Part shown: positions 57,695 to 64,000 of the stretch, piece by piece
How positions within the stretch are numbered: the stretch's first letter is position 1
Layout: each line of letters begins with the position of its first letter
NCBI RefSeq assembly: GCF_028745505.1
Contig: NZ_JAQZZL010000002.1
Coordinates: forward strand, 2,170,001 to 2,234,000
From: Lentisphaera marina
Lineage (GTDB): Bacteria > Verrucomicrobiota > Lentisphaeria > Lentisphaerales > Lentisphaeraceae
Direction of reading: 5' to 3'
Length of the DNA: 64,000 bases
Program-made: the position numbers and the translations under genes
Notes under the pieces: generated by a model
What the model was told of the DNA's origin: nothing
Seen by the model: only the letters and a program-made list of their open reading frames with translations
The model's database searches: none

Positions 57695-57725
57695 GTGACC
57701 AAAAACGGAATTCCGTCTGGTATAA
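57695..57725 (+). promoter_or_regulatory. GTGACC-N15-TCTGGTATAA promoter element, copy C
   Basis: GTGACC at 57695-57700, 15-base spacer, TCTGGTATAA from 57716. The spacer ends in a perfect CGGAATTCCG palindrome. The start codon of the pseudopilin gene follows after 74 bases. The upstream T-tract, and a match to the kinase gene tail (GAAAAATAAC), are shared with copies A and B. Confidence 0.68.
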
Positions 57726-57798
57726 CGTTTAACTGACTTATGTTTTTATTTTCATCATCAGGTAGTTATTTTAATAAACTTTATGAAAGGAGCTCTTA

Positions 57799-58491
57799 AT
57801 GAAAAATAAACGTTTTACCTTGATCGAACTTTTAATGGTAATCGCCATAATCGCTATATTAGCTTCCATGCTACTTCCGCTTTTGAGTAGAGCTCGAGAA
57901 AGGGCGAGAAGAGCCGTTTGTCTTAGTAATCAGAAGCAGATTTACATAGGTCATATGAATTACTCTAGCGATAATAATAACTACTTTGCACCATCGGGGG
58001 GGATCTATCAATTGGACGCGAAGGTGGTCGATGGCATGGGTCTCTATAGTGGTCCTCTAGTATTTAAATGCCCCAATTATCAGAAAGAGAGTCAAGATAA
58101 TATCTGGCAAAGAAGCAATGAGCAATTAGCTACGGACCTGGTGAATGATAGGAAGTTGAAAACTGGCTATCACCTTCTGAGCGGTTCAAAAACTTGGTCA
58201 GGTTCCTTAGGCTTCTCCAAGTGGGAGAAAATCACCGATGTTGGTTCCGGTATTCCCATTATTGCCGATAGAACTGAAAGTCCCAATCACGGTACCTATG
58301 GAACGAAAATTTCTCATACCTCGCGAGGTGGGGTCAAGTTGATTGTAAACTCCGTTGAGTATATAAGTCAATATGACTGTGAAGGACAGAATGAAACGTC
58401 TGCTAGTGGAGGAGGGAAGTGGGTTCCAGTCAGTAAGATGAAGAGATATAAAGCCAGTTCGTCTTATGCCTTTTGGAGCAATGATTATTAA
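57799..58491 (+). CDS. pseudopilin-like type II secretion protein
   Basis: A 230-residue protein with a canonical prepilin N-terminus, [20 protein letters not shown], including the Glu5 position, a following amphipathic part ([19 protein letters not shown]) and a variable body with glycine-rich loops. Lentisphaerae and Planctomycetes encode many such proteins next to sulfatase genes, and their role is unknown. It would be cleaved by a prepilin peptidase and inserted in the inner membrane. GGAG precedes the ATG. It is the first gene behind promoter element C, followed 85 bases later by a sulfatase. Confidence 0.9.
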   Translation: MKNKRFTLIELLMVIAIIAILASMLLPLLSRARERARRAVCLSNQKQIYIGHMNYSSDNNNYFAPSGGIYQLDAKVVDGMGLYSGPLVFKCPNYQKESQDNIWQRSNEQLATDLVNDRKLKTGYHLLSGSKTWSGSLGFSKWEKITDVGSGIPIIADRTESPNHGTYGTKISHTSRGGVKLIVNSVEYISQYDCEGQNETSASGGGKWVPVSKMKRYKASSSYAFWSNDY

Positions 58492-58576
58492 ATAGTCATT
58501 CTCTTAATTATTTAAATTTTAATAGCCAATTGAAACACTAAACGAAATAAGAAATTAAAGGATTACAAACACAGTT

Positions 58577-59908
58577 ATGAAAACTATAATCAGCTCTTTT
58601 GCTTTAGTAATATTTTTATCGATAAGTACTGTAATCGCTGCTTCGAAACCTAATGTAATCCTCATAATGACCGATGATATGGGTGCTGAGGGCTTGGGGT
58701 CGTATGGTAGCACAATATATACAACGCCGCATCTGGATCGAATGGCGGAAGAGGGTGTACGCTTTAACAACGCCTACGCGACACCTCTCTGTACGCCGAC
58801 CAGAGTTATGATCATGAGTGGTCTCTACCCAAACAGAACCGGATTTCGTAATTTGATCTACAAGGGTAAAGGCGCCCGCATGCATGCTAATATCAAGACA
58901 TTCGGTAACTACTTTCGAGACGCAGGCTATGAGACTGCTATTGCAGGCAAGTGGCAGCTTGGGCAGTTCAACGATTATCCTAATCAGCCAGTTGAACATG
59001 GCTTTGACGAATACAGCTTGTGGACCTGGGTTTATAATAAAGAGAAATCGAGCCGGTTCTACTCACCTCAAATATACACAAACGGCGAGATCTTCAACGG
59101 TACTGAGAAAGATTATGGTCCAGATTTCTATAGTAAGTTCGTGCTAGATTCCATTGACAAGAACAAGGACAAGCCATTCTTCATCTACTTCCCAATGGCT
59201 CTGGTTCATTACCCCTTCGTTCACCCTCCAAAGCTGGAGGAACTTGCAAGAACCAAGTTTACCGATGATATGGAAGAGAGTGAGGTCGCTTTCGGCCATA
59301 TGATCACCTACATGGATGATATTGTCGGGAAGATTATGAAGCGCCTTAAGGACCACGGGATCGACAACAACACATTGCTTATTTTTACCGGCGATAACGG
59401 AACCCTCAAATCAATAAAAAGCAAGCTGCCCGGCATGGATCTCATGGGTGGCAAGGGCTCCTTGAGTGAAGCTGGATGCCGTGTCCCTTTCCTAGCCTGG
59501 TGGCCGGGAAGAATTAAACCGGCAGTGCAGGACGAGCTTTTCTCTCTGGTTGATGTTCTACCAACAATTACTTCGCTAGCAGGAATAGAGCTGACAGCTA
59601 AAGTTGACGGCATGGATCTTTCTCACAATCTATTCGGGGAAGAAGGTAAAAACAGAGAGTATATCAAGATGAACTACAAGAAGGGCTTCTTCGTGAGAGA
59701 TAAGCGCTTCCGCCTTCACGAAGACGGCAAGTTTTATGATATCCCGGTGACCTCTGACAAAGAACGATACAGTGAGAAATTGAGTGATAATCCCGAGCAC
59801 GAGTCGCGCCGCAAACAACTCCAGACAGTTCTGGATGAATTTATGGCAATAGAACAGGAATACGGCAGTAAGGCGAAAAAAAACAAAGCGAAACAGAGCA
59901 AAGAATAA
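58577..59908 (+). CDS. type I sulfatase
   Basis: A 443-residue exported sulfatase with a signal peptide (KTIISSFALVIFLSISTVIA). VILIMTDDMGAEGLGSYG is the metal-binding start. The formylglycine site is CTPTRVMIMSG (Cys72), with Thr in place of the more common Ser. GKWQLG and FTGDNGTLKSIK follow, where GKWHLG would be usual, so a histidine near the active site is replaced by Gln. The C-terminus is lysine-rich. It is cotranscribed with the pseudopilin-like gene 85 bases upstream, under promoter element C. Confidence 0.92.
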   Translation: MKTIISSFALVIFLSISTVIAASKPNVILIMTDDMGAEGLGSYGSTIYTTPHLDRMAEEGVRFNNAYATPLCTPTRVMIMSGLYPNRTGFRNLIYKGKGARMHANIKTFGNYFRDAGYETAIAGKWQLGQFNDYPNQPVEHGFDEYSLWTWVYNKEKSSRFYSPQIYTNGEIFNGTEKDYGPDFYSKFVLDSIDKNKDKPFFIYFPMALVHYPFVHPPKLEELARTKFTDDMEESEVAFGHMITYMDDIVGKIMKRLKDHGIDNNTLLIFTGDNGTLKSIKSKLPGMDLMGGKGSLSEAGCRVPFLAWWPGRIKPAVQDELFSLVDVLPTITSLAGIELTAKVDGMDLSHNLFGEEGKNREYIKMNYKKGFFVRDKRFRLHEDGKFYDIPVTSDKERYSEKLSDNPEHESRRKQLQTVLDEFMAIEQEYGSKAKKNKAKQSKE

Positions 59909-60671
59909 AGGTTCATCGACGTTTACTGTAAAGTGGCTATAATTCTTTAGTTAAAAAAAAATTATACGAAATAGGTAAACTATAGGCACCAGCCCACCAC
60001 TAAGCCGTTTTCTATAAAAAATTCCAGCTCGAGAAGAGCAATTGACCCGGGATTCGTGTGTACCTGTGTGTAGAGCATGTTAAAAAATTGGACGAAGTGG
60101 TGCCAGCTAAACTACAGCTGCCGAATGTTGCGGCATAGGTATTCAGAACTCATTACGCCCTGTGTTATGCCCGAGCAAACCCAGGGCTTTTCTATAGGCG
60201 CTAGTGGTTCTACAAAGCTAGCTTTTCTTCATCCACATATATTCAGCTCATTTACCAACTTTGCTGGCAGCGGCCTCCTCCTAAGAGTTGACTTTGATCC
60301 AAGCGACAAAAATCAAACTCGTAAAATTCGATACTTTGCTAAGTATCGAATGCTGGGTGATGACCCTGAGTTTCAGAAAGAGAATATTGCTTATGCCAAT
60401 GTTGAAAAACTGAGAAATTATAAGTGAGAATCTGGGTGACCTCCGTGGTCCCGCCTTAAAATAAATCTCAGACCTTGAAGCGTGAAAGAGCTACTCTTGG
60501 CCGTGGTGTTCACACTTTTGTTTGTTGTTCTCTGCCTAGAAGAAGATGAATAGGCATTCTTTTTGAGTAAAAAGCTGTTAGAAAGGGGTTTTTCTTGCGA
60601 TTCATATAACATAATTTAAACCATATGATAAAAGGTTTCTTCTGCTCCCGACAAAATCATAGAGAGTAATC
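59909..60671. other. long gap with one esterase relic
   Basis: 763 bases without a working gene. The only recognisable content is the esterase relic at 60171-60436. The first 260 and last 230 bases show no gene, repeat or terminator I can support. Confidence 0.6.
60171..60436 (+). pseudogene. degenerate partial copy of the esterase gene
   Basis: About 265 bases align closely with 42150-42430 of the esterase gene, which lies 18 kb away. The shared segment covers GFSIGASGSTKLAFLHPHIFSSFTNFAGSG to the region around RMLGDDPEFQKENIAYANVEK. The nucleophile elbow has changed GFSMGGSG to GFSIGASG, with the serine kept. Three bases are inserted (LLRV against LRV) and three lost (FAKYR against FAPKHR), and a stop follows after LRNYK. 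No start or C-terminal part remains, so it is a relic of a duplication. Confidence 0.92.
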
Positions 60672-63578
60672 ATGAGTATTATAAAACACATAGGATTGTT
60701 AGCTGCTTCCTTACTGACTGCCCCAATCGCATTTGCAGTTCCCTCGGTCGAGGATTATATGCAAGCTCTATCAGCAGTGCCAAAAGGACATGCTAAGCTA
60801 CAGAGCGATGCCCGAAGCGAAGCTTATCAAAAAATATTTTTTCAAGTCAGTATCGACTTTCCGATCCTCAGCGATTGGGTGCTACAAGACGGTGGTAAAG
60901 ATGCTTGGAAAATCGTACTTCCAGAGCAACGAGACGAAGTGCTTAGACGCTTGTTTAAGGCCCATGGTGTTAGCGAAGCATCGTCACTCAATGACTATGT
61001 GAAACTCTGTAATAAACGTCGGACTGAGCGACTTTCTTCAGTGGTGAAAGAATGGGCACCTTTTGTATTTACCGAGGGGGAAACGATTCGCAATAGCTTC
61101 TTTGGATACACCGAAGGATTATCTGATGCTCGTGCTGAGCGCTTTTTTGATCCGGGTGCACGACTCACCACTTTGAGTTTTGAACCTGGTTCGAGCTATG
61201 GATCCAGCCAAGTATTATTAGAGGACCCACACGGCATGATGCGCGATGTCGACCTTTCATTTGATCATAAAAAACTGGCTTTCGCGTGGAAGAAATCAGA
61301 CCGACTGGATGACTACCATATTTATGAGTATGACCTCGCAAAGGCCGAAACTAAACAACTCACTTTTGGCCTAGGTCGCGCGGATTATGAGCCAGTATAC
61401 TTACCTGATGGTGACTTAGTATTCGTGTCCACGCGTCCAGAGCAGAGCGTGCCTTGTTGGAAATCTGAAATCAGTAATCTCTACCGCATGGATGGAGAAG
61501 GACGTTACGTGCGCCGTCTAGCGATCGATCAAGTGCATACGGTTTACCCGCAACTACTGACCAATGGTCGTTTATCTTACACGCGTTGGGATTACAGTGA
61601 CCGCGCACAACTTTTCCCCCATCCTGTTTTCACAATGAATCCCGATGGGCAAGCTCAACGAGCATTTTACGGCGGTAATTCATGGTTTCCAACTTCATTG
61701 CTCCACATGCGCCCAATCCCTGGCTCACACAAAACCATGGCTATTGCCGCCGGACACCATACTGGGCAAAACGGCAAGCTGACGATCATTGATGTCAAGG
61801 AAGGTCGCGATGAGGGCAAAGGTTTACACCTGATTGCTCCCAAACGTGAACATGGATACGACCCAGACCTCGGTAGAAAATCTCCAGTCGTAAAAGATCG
61901 CTGGGGACAAGAAGGCGATCAGTTTCGCTACCCATACCCGCTCAGTGAGGACGAATTTCTGATTAGCTACCTGCCGGACTACGGCTTTGATCCGCATTGG
62001 CACTATACGCGATACAAAGGCTACATTTCTTCCAATCATTATGGTTTGTATTGGATGAATGCCGATGGCGACCGAGAACTACTGCATCGTGCCGCTGATT
62101 TGGGAGTGTATCGAATGGTGTCGATGAAGCAAAAAGCTCAGACTAAACTCATCCCAGACACAGTAGATTATACCAAAGATAGTGGTAGCTACTATGTGCA
62201 TGATGTCTACAAGGGAGTTGGCCTCGAAGGCATTCCCCGTGGTGAAGCTAAAAAACTACGTGTCGTCGAGATCGATTACCGTGCTGCCCCGATGGGTGCG
62301 AAGAGTAATGGGGGTGAGGGTGGAGGCTCGATGAATAGCACACCTATGAGTATCGGTAATGCAACTTGGGATGTGAAACGCATTCTAGGCGATGCGGATA
62401 TTCATGAAGACGGATCGGTATTGGTCGAAGTGCCGGCTATGGTCTCGCAATACCATCAAATTCTCAATGCAAAAGGACAAGTGATTCAGACTACCCGCAC
62501 TTGGGATACACTGCGACCTGGTGAACAGAAGTCCTGTGTCGGTTGCCATGATAAAACAAATCAAAATTTTTATCCCTATGAACATGAAGATACGCTGGCA
62601 TGGAAACACGGCATTCAGACTCTCCAGCCCTTTTATGGTAAGCCCCGCGGATTTAGTTTTATCAAAGAAATTCAGCCTATCTTGGATCGAAATTGTGTCG
62701 AATGCCATGATGGTAGCGACGAGCAGCGCATGGATTTGCGTGGGATCGCGACTGATGGTAAGAACAAGAATAAACGAAAGTGGACACGCTCGTATTTAAA
62801 TCTCACAGGGGCTTCGCAAGACTCCCGGGGAAGCTATCTCTCCAAGACTCCAGAAAAGGGAATCGTTTCATGGATAAGCCAGATGTCGCGCCCGACTGAA
62901 CTGCCACCCTATTTTGCAGGATCGGCCAAGAGCCCCTTGGTAAAAATGCTCGAAGATGGGCATCACGACGTTCAGTTGACAAAAGAAGATTTTCATAAGC
63001 TCTACGCATGGATTGATCTATTGGTACCGTTTTCGGGAGACTACCGAGAAGGGCACGCATGGAGTGACGATGAAATGGCCTTCTATGATTATTACGAAAA
63101 TAAGCGTAAGGCTCAGCATGCGGAAGAAATGCATAACATTGCCAATTATCTCAAGCAATCTGGGGAACACCCCCTGGAGGGCAATAGCTTGGAACCCTTC
63201 ACACGTAGCTACTATAGGAGCATGTTTACTGACATAAGCTTGAGTCCAAATGATCAGCGCCGTTACAGCTTTGAAGGAGAGCCTGCGATTATCGAGACCT
63301 TGACTTTGCGCAGTGATTCCAGTGAGAGTGTGCAAGTTCAAGTTCGTAATATAAAGAGCAATAAAACTCATAAAAATATCTGGATTGAGCCGGGTGAAAC
63401 GGTGACCATGCGCTTTGGGCTAGCCATTCACAGCGGAAATAGCTACCTTGAAAGCAGTGTCGATGGCGTGAACTTAACGATCGTGGAGGCCTTGGGTGTG
63501 CGCTTCGATGAACTGCCTTCCAATGGAGCTTATCGAAGACACCGCTACGAGCTTGGTACTGCTCAAAAAAAGCATTAG
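60672..63578 (+). CDS. HzsA-related protein with two c-type haem motifs
   Basis: A 968-residue secreted protein with a signal peptide (KHIGLLAASLLTAPIAFA). A helical N-terminal part is followed by a beta-propeller region (about 170-480) with WD40-like blades such as ADYEPVYLPDGDLVFVSTRP and NLYRMDGEGR. This arrangement is that of HzsA-related proteins, named after the hydrazine synthase alpha subunit. Haem sites CVGCH (about 620) and CVECH (about 674) are present. A beta-sandwich end follows. Such proteins are common in Lentisphaerae and Planctomycetes that do not make hydrazine, so a different redox role is likely here. The next gene follows after 44 bases. Confidence 0.85.
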   Translation: MSIIKHIGLLAASLLTAPIAFAVPSVEDYMQALSAVPKGHAKLQSDARSEAYQKIFFQVSIDFPILSDWVLQDGGKDAWKIVLPEQRDEVLRRLFKAHGVSEASSLNDYVKLCNKRRTERLSSVVKEWAPFVFTEGETIRNSFFGYTEGLSDARAERFFDPGARLTTLSFEPGSSYGSSQVLLEDPHGMMRDVDLSFDHKKLAFAWKKSDRLDDYHIYEYDLAKAETKQLTFGLGRADYEPVYLPDGDLVFVSTRPEQSVPCWKSEISNLYRMDGEGRYVRRLAIDQVHTVYPQLLTNGRLSYTRWDYSDRAQLFPHPVFTMNPDGQAQRAFYGGNSWFPTSLLHMRPIPGSHKTMAIAAGHHTGQNGKLTIIDVKEGRDEGKGLHLIAPKREHGYDPDLGRKSPVVKDRWGQEGDQFRYPYPLSEDEFLISYLPDYGFDPHWHYTRYKGYISSNHYGLYWMNADGDRELLHRAADLGVYRMVSMKQKAQTKLIPDTVDYTKDSGSYYVHDVYKGVGLEGIPRGEAKKLRVVEIDYRAAPMGAKSNGGEGGGSMNSTPMSIGNATWDVKRILGDADIHEDGSVLVEVPAMVSQYHQILNAKGQVIQTTRTWDTLRPGEQKSCVGCHDKTNQNFYPYEHEDTLAWKHGIQTLQPFYGKPRGFSFIKEIQPILDRNCVECHDGSDEQRMDLRGIATDGKNKNKRKWTRSYLNLTGASQDSRGSYLSKTPEKGIVSWISQMSRPTELPPYFAGSAKSPLVKMLEDGHHDVQLTKEDFHKLYAWIDLLVPFSGDYREGHAWSDDEMAFYDYYENKRKAQHAEEMHNIANYLKQSGEHPLEGNSLEPFTRSYYRSMFTDISLSPNDQRRYSFEGEPAIIETLTLRSDSSESVQVQVRNIKSNKTHKNIWIEPGETVTMRFGLAIHSGNSYLESSVDGVNLTIVEALGVRFDELPSNGAYRRHRYELGTAQKKH

Positions 63579-63622
63579 GTCCCGGCTAAATAAACATCAT
63601 ATAAAATATAAATAGGCTTAGC

Positions 63623-64000
63623 ATGAAAAATTTCATCTTAATTTCAATCGGATTGTTATTACTCACAAATAGCTACGCGAGTGACTCAACTTACCGCAAC
63701 GTGGCGCTTAATCCTAAGGCAGGAGATGGGTCGTATCCACAAGCAACAAGTAACAGTCAATATAATGACACGACCTTTGCGGCTAATAATGCCATTAATG
63801 GACAGACTTCCAACATAGGGTACGGAAAGAAAATGCCTTCATGGGGACCACACAAACGTAATGATCTGTGGTTTAAGATTGATTTCGGCAAAGAAGTCGA
63901 AATCGATAAAGCTCTTATTTGGGTTCGTGCTAAGTTTAAACCATTCGCAAAGATAGATCATGACAGCTACTTCAAATCAGGTGTCATGGAGTTCTCAGAT
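63623..64000 (+). CDS. secreted protein with F5/8 type C-like carbohydrate-binding domain (5' part)
   Basis: The frame opens at an ATG and runs for 126 codons to the window edge. A signal peptide (KNFILISIGLLLLTNSYA) is followed by a galactose-binding-like fold: NNAINGQTSN, WGPHKRNDLWFKIDFGKEVE and IDKALIWVRAKFKP match the discoidin/F5-8 type C pattern. The rest of the protein is outside the window, so any enzyme domain is unknown. It lies close behind the HzsA-related gene and is probably in the same operon. Confidence 0.8.
   Translation, partial: MKNFILISIGLLLLTNSYASDSTYRNVALNPKAGDGSYPQATSNSQYNDTTFAANNAINGQTSNIGYGKKMPSWGPHKRNDLWFKIDFGKEVEIDKALIWVRAKFKPFAKIDHDSYFKSGVMEFSD

Noticed and set aside
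60437-60462. Possible fourth GTGACC promoter element after the esterase relic
   Set aside because: GTGACC is present but 15 bases later there is no TCTGG or TATAA, and no gene starts nearby.

Overview
The window looks like a low-GC chromosome of the PVC superphylum, most plausibly a marine Lentisphaera-like bacterium (Lentisphaerota). The evidence is the gene content: DUF1501, DUF1549/DUF1553, DUF1552 and DUF1592-type genes, PVC-type membrane-bound dehydrogenases ending in a c-type haem domain, ThuA and NPCBM/NEW2 domains, many type I sulfatases, short pseudopilin-like proteins and an HzsA-related protein. Shine-Dalgarno sites are clear throughout. I saw no rRNA gene, tRNA gene or CRISPR array. 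This assignment is inference from families, not from a marker gene.

Region 1 (1-16466) is an exopolysaccharide/exosortase locus. It holds a nucleotidyltransferase and a GT2 glycosyltransferase on the minus strand, then a PEP-CTERM protein with a choice-of-anchor-L-like domain, a PrsT-like TPR protein, an exosortase fused to an EpsI domain, a GT2, a GT4, an O-antigen ligase-like protein, an ExeA-like ATPase, a histidine kinase with a sigma-54 response regulator, and a polyprenyl-phosphate sugar transferase. Together these suggest export of a polysaccharide coupled to sorting of one surface protein under two-component control.

Region 2 (16467-42627) holds periplasmic/extracellular catabolism genes. 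There are three large PVC dehydrogenases with NPCBM, ThuA, HEAT and cytochrome c parts, an ECF sigma factor with a FecR-like partner that itself carries an NPCBM domain, a DUF1501/PSCyt pair, an AraC regulator with a PAS domain, an IS110-family element with 11-bp subterminal inverted repeats and a likely bridge-RNA region, an oxidoreductase/sugar isomerase pair and an esterase.

Region 3 (42628-64000) is an accessory sulfatase island full of gene relics. Its centre is an ECF sigma factor gene overlapping a membrane Ser/Thr kinase gene. The kinase lacks the usual beta-3 lysine and has a lysine in the glycine loop, as WNK kinases do. Directly after the kinase gene lies a promoter-like element (GTGACC, 15 bases, TCTGGTATAA) that drives a four-gene operon of three sulfatases and a sugar dehydrogenase. 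The same element occurs twice more, before a GH3-fragment/DUF1552/DUF1592 cluster and before a pseudopilin/sulfatase pair. At one of these copies it is still attached to a relic of a second kinase gene 3' end. This suggests a repeated sigma-kinase-promoter-catabolic cassette, the most interesting candidate for an undescribed system here. Broken copies of a sulfatase, an esterase, a GH3 enzyme and a dehydrogenase show that the island is actively rearranging.
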